64,000 nucleotides of DNA, from NCBI RefSeq assembly GCF_023336755.1, contig NZ_JALZWP010000013.1, positions 1-64,000 on the forward strand, written 5' to 3'. The notes beneath the pieces were generated by a model that had not been told where the DNA came from, searched no databases, and saw nothing but the letters and a program-made list of their open reading frames with translations. Below are positions 54,386 through 62,655 of this stretch, piece after piece (the stretch's first letter is position 1; each line of letters begins with the position of its first letter). A program made the position numbers and the translations under genes. This DNA is from Roseinatronobacter domitianus (lineage in GTDB: Bacteria; Pseudomonadota; Alphaproteobacteria; Rhodobacterales; Rhodobacteraceae).

Positions 54386-54871
54386 GTGACGCCTGACCAG
54401 ATCGCGGCCTTGCCTTATCGGCCTTGCGTGGGGGTGATGCTCATCAACGCGCAAGGGCTGATCTTCGGGGCGCAGCGCCTCGACAGTGACAGCCCGGCTT
54501 GGCAAATGCCGCAAGGCGGGATTGATCCGGGCGAAAACCCCGGTCTGGCCGCCTTGCGCGAGTTGGAAGAAGAGATTTCTGTCCCGCCAGAGCTTGTCGG
54601 ACCCTTGGCGGAAACCCGCGACTGGCTGACCTACGATGTGCCGCACGACCTTGTGCCGCACATCTGGGGTGGCAAGTATCGGGGCCAGAAGCAACGCTGG
54701 TTCCTGATGCGATATCTGGGCGATGACACCCAGATCGACCTTGCGACAGAGCATCCCGAGTTCAGCGCTTGGCGTTGGATGATGGCAGAGCACATGCTGG
54801 CCGCCATCGTGCCTTTCAAACGCGACATCTATGGCGCCGTGATGGATGAATTCCGCGACTGGTTGGCCTAG
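54386..54871 (+). CDS. rppH: RNA pyrophosphohydrolase
   Basis: The product has 161 residues from a GTG start 4 bases after the protease. The Nudix box [21 protein letters not shown] (in parts) and the N-terminal [11 protein letters not shown], with WQMPQGG, are the RppH signature. RppH removes pyrophosphate from the 5' end of mRNA and so starts decay. Confidence 0.94.
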   Translation: MTPDQIAALPYRPCVGVMLINAQGLIFGAQRLDSDSPAWQMPQGGIDPGENPGLAALRELEEEISVPPELVGPLAETRDWLTYDVPHDLVPHIWGGKYRGQKQRWFLMRYLGDDTQIDLATEHPEFSAWRWMMAEHMLAAIVPFKRDIYGAVMDEFRDWLA

Positions 54872-54965
54872 CGCGTGTCTTGCGAAAGCGACCGGGCGCA
54901 ACGGGTGCTGCAAGCGCGAGTGGCCCGCCGATTGTGGCGCTAACCTCATGTAAGCGCTGAACCGC

Positions 54966-55038
54966 GAGGCCCCGGCGCAAGGCCGGGGCACGAAGCGCAT
55001 TGGGCTTGTCTCGCGCCCCGGCCTTGCGCCGGGGCCTC
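54966..55038. repeat. Perfect inverted pair of 24-base GC palindromes (second copy)
   Basis: 54966-54989 and 55015-55038 are exact reverse complements over 24 bases with a 25-base spacer. The unit differs from the 34971 pair by one core base (GCGCAAG versus GCTCAAG), and here the two arms point outward rather than inward. It lies between the convergent rppH and priA genes. Confidence 0.9.
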
Positions 55039-55054
55039 TTGGCTAGAACCCCGC

Positions 55055-57247
55055 TCAATAAAAACTCTGCGGGTCGATATCGATGACCAGCCGCATATTT
55101 ACGCCCAGCTTTTGCGGGCGGGTCCAGTCCCGCAAAGCGGCCTGCAAGGGTGCGCCTTTCGCGGCCTTGACCAGCAGCCGCACGCGGTGTTGCCCGCGTA
55201 TACGCGCAATCGGGGCGGGGGCCGGGCCAAAGACCTGCGCCCCTATCCGGCGCAGCGGGGCATCGTTTTGCGCCAGCGCGTTGCCCAATGCAAATACCGG
55301 TTCCAGCTCTGGCCCTGACAGGATAATCCCGGCCAAGCGCCCGTAAGGCGGCATGGACAGCGCCCGCCGCGCCTCTGCCTCGGCCTGCCAGAAGGCTTCC
55401 TCGTCGCCCGACAGAATCGCGCGGATCACGGGGTGTTCGGGTTGGCTTGTCTGGATCAGCGCGCGGCCTGGCTTGTCAGCGCGGCCCGCGCGGCCTGCGA
55501 CCTGTCGCGTTAGCTGAAACACCCGTTCCGCGGCCCGCAGGTCTGACCCTGACAGCCCCAGATCAGCGTCGATCACGCCGACCAGCGTCAGATGCGGAAA
55601 ATTATGCCCTTTGGCCACGATTTGTGTGCCGATGATGATATCGGCCCCGCCTGCCGCGATTTCCTCTATTTGTGCTTTCAAGGCCCGCGCCGAGCCGAAC
55701 AGGTCCGAGGACAGCACCGCCACGCGCGCCTCGGGCCAAAGCGTGCGGGTCTCTTCCTCCAGTCGTTCTACACCCGGACCGACCGGGGCCATGCGGTCCT
55801 CTGCCCCGCATTCGGGGCATTTGGTCGGGATCGGAGCGTTCGCGCCGCATTGGTGGCAGACAAGGCGTTCCAGAAAGCGATGCTCGACCATGCGCGCATC
55901 GCAATCGGTGCAGGCAACTTGATGGCCACAGGCGCGGCAGACCGTCAGCGGTGCATAGCCGCGCCGGTTCAGGAACAAGAGGGCTTGTTCGCCGAGCCCC
56001 AGCCGCGCCGTGACCGCCGATTGCAGATCGGGCGAAATCCAGCGGTTGGCGGGCAGGTCTTGGCCGCGCAGGTCGATTGCAGCCATGTCCGGCAGGGCGT
56101 TGGGGCCGAAGCGCGTGGTCAGGTCCAGCCGCGTGTATTTGCCCGCGTCCGCATTTGCCCAAGTCTCCAGACTGGGCGTGGCCGATGCCAGCACCACCTG
56201 CGCCCCGTTCAACATGCCGCGCAGAACCGACATATCGCGGGCGTTGTAGAACACACCCTCTTCCTGCTTGTAGGATGTGTCGTGTTCCTCATCGACCACG
56301 ATAAGCCCAAGGTTCTGGAACGGCAGGAACAGGGCGGACCGTGCGCCGACCACCATTTGCGCGCCGCCTTGGCCAACCATGCGCCACAAGCGGCGGCGTT
56401 CCGCTTGGGTCACGCCCGAATGCCATTCGGCAGGCTTTGCGCCGAACCGCTTTTCCACGCGCGTCAGGAATTCTGCGGACAAAGCGATTTCCGGCAACAG
56501 CACCAAGGCTTGCCGCCCCGCGCGCAGGCAGTCTGCGACGGCTTCCAGATAAACTTCGGTTTTGCCAGAGCCTGTCACGCCCTTCAGCAGCCATGTGCCA
56601 TAGCCATCACGCCCCGCGCGCAACGCATTGGCCGCGCGTGCCTGATCGTCCGACAGGTTGGGGCCGGGGCGGGTCGGGTCCAGACGTGGGAAGGGCTGGT
56701 CGCGGGGGGCGGCGCGTTCTGCCAAGGCCCCTGCCGCGACCAAGCCGCGCACAACTCCGGTGCCAACGCCCGCCGCCTGTGCCAACTCGCCCGGAGCCAG
56801 CCCGGCGCCGCCGAATTCATCGAGTGCGGCGATGACGCGGGCGCGCGCGTCGGTCATTCTGTCGGGTAGCGTGCCGTCGCGAAACAGCAGTTTGCGTGTG
56901 ACCGGTCCATCAGCCAGCCCCGGAACGCGGGTTGCCAACCGCAGCACCATCGGCAATTGCGTCAGCGTATAGTCGGCCAACCGGGTCAGAAAGTCGCGCA
57001 ACTCTGTCCGCATGGGGGCGGCATCCAGCACGCGGATGATCTGTCGCAGCTTGGCTTGGTCGAACTTCCCTTCGGCGGGGCCCCAGACAACGCCCAGAAC
57101 GCGGCGCGGACCAAGCGGCACTTGGACGAATGCGCCCAGCCAGCAGCCCCCTTCGGGCGCGCGATAATCCAGCACGCGGCCCAGCGGTTCGGTGGTCAAG
57201 ACACCGCAGGGCATGCCTTCGTCATAGAATTCCGGGACATTTTGCAT
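55055..57247 (-). CDS. priA: Primosomal protein N' (replication restart helicase)
   Basis: The product has 730 residues. The helicase motifs are intact: Walker A GVTGSGKTE, the DEEH box in VDEEHDTSYKQ and later QVAGRAGRADKPG. A zinc-binding insert has CRACGHQVACTDC and CHQCGANAPIPTKCPECG. The N-terminal DNA-binding part is about 1-200. PriA restarts stalled replication forks. It stands alone, divergent from the transaldolase gene. Confidence 0.96.
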   Translation of the reverse strand: MQNVPEFYDEGMPCGVLTTEPLGRVLDYRAPEGGCWLGAFVQVPLGPRRVLGVVWGPAEGKFDQAKLRQIIRVLDAAPMRTELRDFLTRLADYTLTQLPMVLRLATRVPGLADGPVTRKLLFRDGTLPDRMTDARARVIAALDEFGGAGLAPGELAQAAGVGTGVVRGLVAAGALAERAAPRDQPFPRLDPTRPGPNLSDDQARAANALRAGRDGYGTWLLKGVTGSGKTEVYLEAVADCLRAGRQALVLLPEIALSAEFLTRVEKRFGAKPAEWHSGVTQAERRRLWRMVGQGGAQMVVGARSALFLPFQNLGLIVVDEEHDTSYKQEEGVFYNARDMSVLRGMLNGAQVVLASATPSLETWANADAGKYTRLDLTTRFGPNALPDMAAIDLRGQDLPANRWISPDLQSAVTARLGLGEQALLFLNRRGYAPLTVCRACGHQVACTDCDARMVEHRFLERLVCHQCGANAPIPTKCPECGAEDRMAPVGPGVERLEEETRTLWPEARVAVLSSDLFGSARALKAQIEEIAAGGADIIIGTQIVAKGHNFPHLTLVGVIDADLGLSGSDLRAAERVFQLTRQVAGRAGRADKPGRALIQTSQPEHPVIRAILSGDEEAFWQAEAEARRALSMPPYGRLAGIILSGPELEPVFALGNALAQNDAPLRRIGAQVFGPAPAPIARIRGQHRVRLLVKAAKGAPLQAALRDWTRPQKLGVNMRLVIDIDPQSFY

Positions 57248-57325
57248 GGGTTTTCGGGGTTCCTTGACGCTGCTTCATAAGGTATGACGCCCGCGAAACA
57301 AGGTCGCAAGCCGAAGGGGACACCG

Positions 57326-57979
57326 ATGAAATTCTTTGTAGATACCGCCGATGTTAGCGCTATCCGCGAGTTGAACGATCTGGGCATGGTGGACGGGGTC
57401 ACAACGAATCCCTCGATCATCCTGAAATCGGGCCGCGACATTATGGAGGTCACGCGCGAGATCTGCGAGATCGTGGATGGTCCCGTCTCTGCCGAGGTGG
57501 TCGCGCTGGAAGCCGACGCCATGATCGCCGAAGGCCGCAAGCTGGCCGAGATCGCGCCCAACATCACCGTCAAGCTGCCGCTGACATGGGATGGGCTGAA
57601 AGCCTGCAAAGTGCTGTCGGGCGAAGGCAAAATGGTCAATGTCACGCTATGTTTCAGCGCAAATCAGGCGCTTCTGGCAGCAAAAGCGGGCGCGACCTTC
57701 ATTTCGCCCTTCATCGGACGGCTGGATGACATGGCGCTGGACGGGATGGAGCTGATCGAAGATATCCGCATCATCTACGACAATTACGGGTTTGAGACCC
57801 AGATCCTCGCGGCGTCGATCCGCTCGGTCAACCATGTGCTGGACGTGGCCCGCATTGGCGCGGATGTGATGACTGCACCGCCAGAGGTGATCCGCAAATT
57901 GGCCAGCCACCCGCTGACTGACGCAGGATTGGCACAATTCATGAAGGATTGGGAAAAAACAGGTCAAAAAATCCTGTAA
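57326..57979 (+). CDS. Transaldolase-like fructose-6-phosphate aldolase
   Basis: A 217-residue small type transaldolase. The Schiff-base Lys is in [23 protein letters not shown] and [15 protein letters not shown] fit the family. It could be a transaldolase or an F6P aldolase; the short length points to the MipB/TalC group. A ribosome site GGGGACACC precedes ATG 57326. Confidence 0.92.
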   Translation: MKFFVDTADVSAIRELNDLGMVDGVTTNPSIILKSGRDIMEVTREICEIVDGPVSAEVVALEADAMIAEGRKLAEIAPNITVKLPLTWDGLKACKVLSGEGKMVNVTLCFSANQALLAAKAGATFISPFIGRLDDMALDGMELIEDIRIIYDNYGFETQILAASIRSVNHVLDVARIGADVMTAPPEVIRKLASHPLTDAGLAQFMKDWEKTGQKIL

Positions 57980-58036
57980 CCTTTGCTATAGTCTGGCAAA
58001 GAGCACCAAAAACAGCAGTCAACGGACAGGCACATC

Positions 58037-58750
58037 ATGTCATCAGCGGCCCTCGGCGCAGAGCTGGACCAGCTTCGCGCGCAAATCCTGTCGGACCCGG
58101 CGCTCATTCTGGATGACAAGGACGTCATGCGCGCCCTTGTTGCCGCGTCCGAGCGCGAGATGGGCACGAATATCGTGGACCTGCGCGGGCTGGCCATGGA
58201 GCGGTTGGAAGCGCGTCTTGACCGGCTGGAAGAAACCCATCGCGCGGTGATCGCGGCGGCCTATGAGAACCTGTCGGGCACCAACCAAGTGCACCGCGCC
58301 ATCCTGCGGATGCTGGACCCCACGCAATTCGAGGATTTCCTGCGCAATCTGGGTTCTGACGTGGCCGAGATATTGCGCGTGGATGCGATCAAGCTGGTGC
58401 TGGAAAGCCCGGAAGCCGGGCCTGATCCGGCGTTGGAACGGATTTCCGATGTGCTGGTCGTGGTCGAGCCGGGCTTTGTGGATGACTATATCAACCTTGG
58501 CCACGCGCCCACCACGCGGCAGGTGATCTTGCGCCAAGCTGTCCCCGCCACAACCCGCATCTATGGACAGCGCGCTGCCGATCTGCGGTCGGAAGCGTGC
58601 TTGCGGCTGGATCTTGGATCGCAGCGCATGGGGGGCATGTTGGTTATGGCGTCGGACAACCCGCATACGTTCAAGCCGGGGCAGGGCACCGATCTTCTGT
58701 CCTTCTTCGCGGGCATCTTTGAGCGGTCGATGCGGCGCTGGCTGGCATGA
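58037..58750 (+). CDS. DUF484 family protein
   Basis: The product has 237 residues. The DUF484/GAF-like domain (about 60-230) with LRLDLGSQRMGGMLVMASDNP is characteristic. DUF484 genes are commonly next to xerC, as here, where the stop overlaps the xerC start by 4 bases. Function is not established; an effect on Xer recombination has been suggested from context. Confidence 0.85.
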   Translation: MSSAALGAELDQLRAQILSDPALILDDKDVMRALVAASEREMGTNIVDLRGLAMERLEARLDRLEETHRAVIAAAYENLSGTNQVHRAILRMLDPTQFEDFLRNLGSDVAEILRVDAIKLVLESPEAGPDPALERISDVLVVVEPGFVDDYINLGHAPTTRQVILRQAVPATTRIYGQRAADLRSEACLRLDLGSQRMGGMLVMASDNPHTFKPGQGTDLLSFFAGIFERSMRRWLA

Positions 58751-59712
58751 TGGCCCCAAGGGCGGCTTTTTTGGCGCCCGCTCTGGCCGATACACTGGCG
58801 CGCTACCTTGCGCGTCAGAAAGGGTTGGCGGGCGCATCCGACAACACTATTGCTGCCTATACGACCGATCTGCGCAGCTTTCTGAGCTTCATGGCGCAGC
58901 ATCTGGGCGGCATGGCGAGCCCGCGTGCTCTGGCCGACATCACGCAATCCGATATGCGTGCCTGGATGGCAGACGCGCGCGGGCGTGATCTGTCGGCACG
59001 GGCTTTGGCACGCAAACTCTCTGCCGTGCGCGGTTTCGCGCGGTTCGTGGCGGATGAAACCGGCATTGATATTTCTGCCATCCTTGCCACCCGTGCGCCC
59101 AAACACGCGCGCGGGTTGCCGCGCCCCCTGTCGCCCACGGACGCCCGAGAGGTTCTGGACACGGTTGGCCTGCAAACTCGCACCGATTGGGCGGGGCTGC
59201 GCGATGTGGCGGTCGTGACGTTGCTATATGGCTGCGGGTTGCGCGTGTCAGAGGCGCTGTCGCTGACCGGCCGCGACGCCCCCTTGCCAGAGGTGCTGCG
59301 CATGATAGGCAAGGGCGGGCGCGAACGGCTGGTGCCGGTGCTGCCCGTCGCGCGCCGCGCCGTGGATGACTACCTGTGCGCCTGCCCGCACGCGCAAGCC
59401 CCCGATCTGCCCCTGTTCCGCGCTATGCGTGGCGGCACGCTCGATCGCCGCCATGTCGCCCGCGTGATGGAAGCAACCCGCCTGCAACTGGGCTTGCCCG
59501 CCAGCGCCACGCCACATGCGCTACGCCATTCCTTTGCCACGCATCTGCTGGCCAAGGGCGGAGATCTGCGCGCTATTCAGGAATTGCTTGGCCATGCGTC
59601 GCTGCGGTCGACGCAGGTCTATACGGCGGTTGACTCCTCCCGCCTGATGGATGTTTACAACGCCGCACATCCGCGCGCGGCTAAACCGACAAAGGCTCGC
59701 CCGTGCTGCTGA
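58747..59712 (+). CDS. xerC: Tyrosine recombinase XerC
   Basis: The product has 321 residues. The catalytic set is complete: Arg166 in YGCGLRVSEAL, Lys189 in GKGGRERLVP, His257 and Arg260 in HALRHSFATH, His283 in LGHASL and Tyr292 in TQVYTAV. With XerD it resolves chromosome dimers at dif. It overlaps DUF484 by 4 bases and pcs by 10. Confidence 0.95.
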   Translation: MMAPRAAFLAPALADTLARYLARQKGLAGASDNTIAAYTTDLRSFLSFMAQHLGGMASPRALADITQSDMRAWMADARGRDLSARALARKLSAVRGFARFVADETGIDISAILATRAPKHARGLPRPLSPTDAREVLDTVGLQTRTDWAGLRDVAVVTLLYGCGLRVSEALSLTGRDAPLPEVLRMIGKGGRERLVPVLPVARRAVDDYLCACPHAQAPDLPLFRAMRGGTLDRRHVARVMEATRLQLGLPASATPHALRHSFATHLLAKGGDLRAIQELLGHASLRSTQVYTAVDSSRLMDVYNAAHPRAAKPTKARPCC

Positions 59713-60401
59713 CCCTCAAGGCCTATTCCGTCCACCTGTTCACCGCGACCGGTGCTGTCTTTGCCATGTTGGCACTTCTGGAAGCGGCCAAGGGCGATTG
59801 GGCGATGATGTTCCTGTGGCTTGTGGTGGCCTTTATCGTCGATGGAATCGACGGGCCATTGGCGCGGCGCTACCACGTCAAGAAGAACGCCCAGATCATT
59901 GACGGTGTTTTGCTGGACCTGATTATCGACTACCTGACCTATGTGTTCATTCCGGCTTTCGCGCTGTTCCAGTCGGATCTTCTGCCGGGCTGGACGGGCT
60001 GGGTGGCGATCATTGCAATTACCTTCACCTCGGCGCTGTATTTCGCCGATTCACGGATGAAAACCGCCGATAACAGTTTTCAGGGCTTTCCGGGCTGCTG
60101 GAACATGGCGGCACTGATCTTTTTCGCGGTGCAACCTGCCGCAGTGGTCATTCTGGGGGCGGTGGCATTCCTGGCAGTCGCTATGTTCACCCCGTTGAAG
60201 TTCATTCACCCGGTGCGAACCGAACGCTGGCGCAGTCTGTCGTTGCCGGTAGCGCTGATCTGGACAGCGCTGGCCGGATGGGCGGCCTGGACCGGGTTCG
60301 CGCAGCCCTTGGCGGTGACATATGGACTGATTGTAAGCAGCTTGTATCTGATGACAGTGGGAATCGTGCAGCAAGTGGTCCCGAAGCGTGAGAGCGTGTA
60401 G
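59703..60401 (+). CDS. pcs: Phosphatidylcholine synthase
   Basis: The product has 232 residues and about 6-7 membrane segments. The CDP-alcohol phosphotransferase motif is DG-x2-AR-x12-G-x3-D-x3-D (residues 50-76), and the 12-residue spacer between AR and G is the mark of the bacterial phosphatidylcholine synthase subgroup. It condenses choline with CDP-diacylglycerol. The gene overlaps xerC by 10 bases. PC in the membrane and a need for choline uptake follow from this by inference. Confidence 0.92.
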   Translation: MLLTLKAYSVHLFTATGAVFAMLALLEAAKGDWAMMFLWLVVAFIVDGIDGPLARRYHVKKNAQIIDGVLLDLIIDYLTYVFIPAFALFQSDLLPGWTGWVAIIAITFTSALYFADSRMKTADNSFQGFPGCWNMAALIFFAVQPAAVVILGAVAFLAVAMFTPLKFIHPVRTERWRSLSLPVALIWTALAGWAAWTGFAQPLAVTYGLIVSSLYLMTVGIVQQVVPKRESV

Positions 60402-60523
60402 CCGCATGGAGTTCTGCGCAAATTCGGTTACCCGTTTTGCGTAAGATGCTCTTGGGCCTTTCGCGCTTGCGGCATACCCCGCCCCGGCCCTATGTTAGCG
60501 TCAAAGCCAAACAGGAGCGGTAG

Positions 60524-61399
60524 ATGGAGATCAAGACAGTCGGCATCGTTGGCGCGGGGCAGATGGGCAGCGGTATCGCCCATGTTTTTGCCCTCTCTGG
60601 ACATGATGTGCTGCTAAGCGATATGTCCGCCGATGCGCTGTCCAATGCCCTTGCGCTGATCGACCGCAATATCGAACGACAAGTGTCGCGCGGCAAGGTT
60701 TCGGCAGAGGATAAAGCCGCCGCGATTGCGCGCATCCGCACCACGACGCGGCTGGCCGATCTGGGGCCGACCGACCTGATCGTAGAGGCAGCGACAGAGC
60801 GCGAATCCGTCAAGGTCGCGATCTTTGAGGATCTTTTGCCGCATATCCAGCCGCACACGATCCTGACCTCGAACACCTCTTCCATTTCCATCACCCGGCT
60901 TGCCACGCGCACCGACCGGCCCGAGAAATTCATGGGCCTGCATTTCATGAACCCGGTGCCGGTGATGCAACTGGTGGAATTGATCCGCGGCATTGCGACC
61001 GATGAGGCGACCTATAAGACGCTTCTGGCCGTGGTGGAAAAGCTGGGCAAAACAGCGGCGAGCGCCGAGGATTTTCCGGCCTTCATCGTCAACCGCATTC
61101 TGGTGCCGATGATAAACGAGGCGGTGTATACGCTATATGAAGGTGTCGGGTCGGTGCGGTCGATCGATGAATCGCTGAAACTGGGCGCGAACCACCCGAT
61201 GGGGCCGTTGGAGCTGGCGGATTTCATCGGGCTGGACACATGCCTTGCGATCATGAACGTGCTGCATGACGGGCTGGCGGATACCAAGTATCGGCCCTGC
61301 CCATTGCTGGTGAAATATGTCGAAGCAGGCTGGCTGGGGCGCAAGACGCAACGCGGGTTCTATGATTACCGTGGCGAAGTGCCTGTCCCGACTCGCTAG
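60524..61399 (+). CDS. 3-hydroxybutyryl-CoA dehydrogenase
   Basis: The product has 291 residues. The NAD motif GIVGAGQMGSGIAHVFA, the NTSSISITRLA and HFMNPVPVMQLVELI segments, and the NHPMGPLELADFIGLD motif belong to the short 3-hydroxyacyl-CoA dehydrogenase family. It may act in butanoate or PHB metabolism. Its stop overlaps the zinc-ribbon gene by 4 bases on the other strand. Confidence 0.94.
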   Translation: MEIKTVGIVGAGQMGSGIAHVFALSGHDVLLSDMSADALSNALALIDRNIERQVSRGKVSAEDKAAAIARIRTTTRLADLGPTDLIVEAATERESVKVAIFEDLLPHIQPHTILTSNTSSISITRLATRTDRPEKFMGLHFMNPVPVMQLVELIRGIATDEATYKTLLAVVEKLGKTAASAEDFPAFIVNRILVPMINEAVYTLYEGVGSVRSIDESLKLGANHPMGPLELADFIGLDTCLAIMNVLHDGLADTKYRPCPLLVKYVEAGWLGRKTQRGFYDYRGEVPVPTR

Positions 61400-61572
61400 A
61401 TCACGATATAGACCATCACCAGAAGCGCGACGATCACGGCCCAGAATTCGTAATTGTTCCAGGCGGGCAGCTTGCGCCCACAAGAGCTGCAATGCGATCT
61501 TCGGAACCTGTTGGCGTGCCCGCAGATCTTGCATTTTGCAGGACGAAAGCCGGCTGATGTCTCAGGGGTCAT
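61396..61572 (-). CDS. Small zinc-ribbon membrane protein
   Basis: The product has 58 residues. A CKICGH...CSSCGR pair of CxxC motifs (about residues 14-33) should bind zinc, followed by one C-terminal membrane helix (FWAVIVALLVMVYIVI). No family name can be given. ATG 61572 is the likely start; a longer frame from 61638 has no extra motif. Convergent with the dehydrogenase. Confidence 0.7.
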   Translation of the reverse strand: MTPETSAGFRPAKCKICGHANRFRRSHCSSCGRKLPAWNNYEFWAVIVALLVMVYIVI

Positions 61573-61866
61573 TGTTGCGTATCCAGAACTTGCGGGGCAT
61601 GGCCCCAAGGCAGATGACGTCTCAGCCCGCACGCGCACTCAATACACCGTTACGCGGTGGACTGTTTCACGACGCGTCTGTCATTTCCATGACCAAGCGC
61701 ACAGTTTTGCTGATTGCCCCGCAAACTGCCTGAAAATTCATGCAGTTGCGGCAGGATATACCGCTTGGGTTGTGGTGTTTCGTATGAATTGCAATCTAAG
61801 CCAGAGCCACCGGCGGGTTGCGCGGCTTCCCGAATCGGTTGATGTGTCGAGGCGCAATTTGCTGAG

Positions 61867-61890
61867 AGGCCCCGGATCAGGTCCGGGGCG
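61867..61890. repeat. Single 24-base GC palindrome unit (third copy)
   Basis: GAGGCCCCGG-ATCAGG-TCCGGGGC has the same 24-base architecture as the arms at 34971-35037 and 54966-55038, but with a different core and as a single unit. Confidence 0.75.
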
Positions 61891-61939
61891 CGGAGTGTTT
61901 TCGGCCTCTGCACAGCGCAATGCTATGCGCAAAGCCGGG

Positions 61940-62021
61940 CAAGGGCCGTCGCGCGCGGGGGCGCGTCATGCCGCAGGCATGCTTTCAGCATGACGCTTGC
62001 GCGGCGGGCCTACGGCCCTTG
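61940..62021. repeat. Nested inverted repeat at the HEPN gene border
   Basis: Outer arms CAAGGGCCGT (61940-61949) and ACGGCCCTTG (62012-62021) are exact complements. Inner arms GCGTCATGC (61963-61971) and GCATGACGC (61988-61996) are also exact complements. The structure ends 10 bases before the HEPN stop. Confidence 0.8.
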
Positions 62022-62031
62022 ATTCCGCGCG

Positions 62032-62637
62032 CTACTTTGCTTTTTCACCTACAATATTGTCAGCCAACCGAACATAATCTTCTAGTGTTATTATATAAGT
62101 CTTTACACTTCCAGAACTAATTTTCTTTTCCCTGTAATGACGATTAAGATCACCCTCATGAACAATACTGTGTCGCCTTAGCACAGCGCCATTGACTCGC
62201 TTAATAAGGAACTTCTTCTTATGTGCTTTTTCTACTCGACCAGTTAAGCCGGGTATTCCGACTTTTGCGAATAATTTGTCAATTTCCGTTGTCTGCTGTG
62301 TTGTCAGTCGAAACAGTGCGGGATGAGCTTTGTTTCTGATCGTTCTGAAAGGTCTCTCGGGCTGCTGGATTATTAAGTTCAGCAAGAACTTCTGGTTTAT
62401 GCCCCAAGAATCAAGCGTTTTAAGAAGATCATCACTCGGTTCTTTATATCTCAGATGCCGAGCAAGTATATCAGCAAAGCGATGAGTGAAATATCTATCA
62501 AATCCCGCTACAGCCAATGCAAGTGCGCTTCTGAGGAGGTCGTCAACTTTATCGTCTACCGGAAGTTCATCATGAACCTCTACCAAAAGTTTCGCCCGTT
62601 CAATAATGGTCTCAAATGTTTCAAGTGATTTACTCAT
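62032..62637 (-). CDS. HEPN-domain protein (RiboL-PSP-HEPN-like), probable RNase
   Basis: The product has 201 residues, all-helical by composition. The R-x4-H motif of HEPN ribonucleases is present: Arg155 and His160 in LRRHSIVHEGD. An N-terminal helical part (LRSALALAVAGFDRYFTHRFADILARHL, about 35-62, quoted in parts) resembles RiboL-PSP-HEPN proteins, which are linked to phage defence or stress-induced RNA cleavage. The codons are AT-rich, unlike every neighbour, which points to horizontal gain. No MNT antitoxin or other partner is adjacent. AAGGA lies 8 bases before ATG 62637. It is only 18 bases after the parE stop, on the same strand. Confidence 0.78.
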   Translation of the reverse strand: MSKSLETFETIIERAKLLVEVHDELPVDDKVDDLLRSALALAVAGFDRYFTHRFADILARHLRYKEPSDDLLKTLDSWGINQKFLLNLIIQQPERPFRTIRNKAHPALFRLTTQQTTEIDKLFAKVGIPGLTGRVEKAHKKKFLIKRVNGAVLRRHSIVHEGDLNRHYREKKISSGSVKTYIITLEDYVRLADNIVGEKAK

Positions 62638-62655
62638 ATCTAATGTCCTTCTCAA

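Larger units (their letters stand above)
61573..62031. other. Noncoding block with palindromes before the HEPN gene
   Basis: No coding region is supported in this 459-base block. It holds an imperfect hairpin (CCGCAAACTGC, 61718-61728, with 61742-61751), one 24-base GC palindrome unit (61867-61890) and a nested inverted repeat (61940-62021). The block marks the transition from high-GC chromosome to the AT-rich HEPN gene. Confidence 0.6.
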
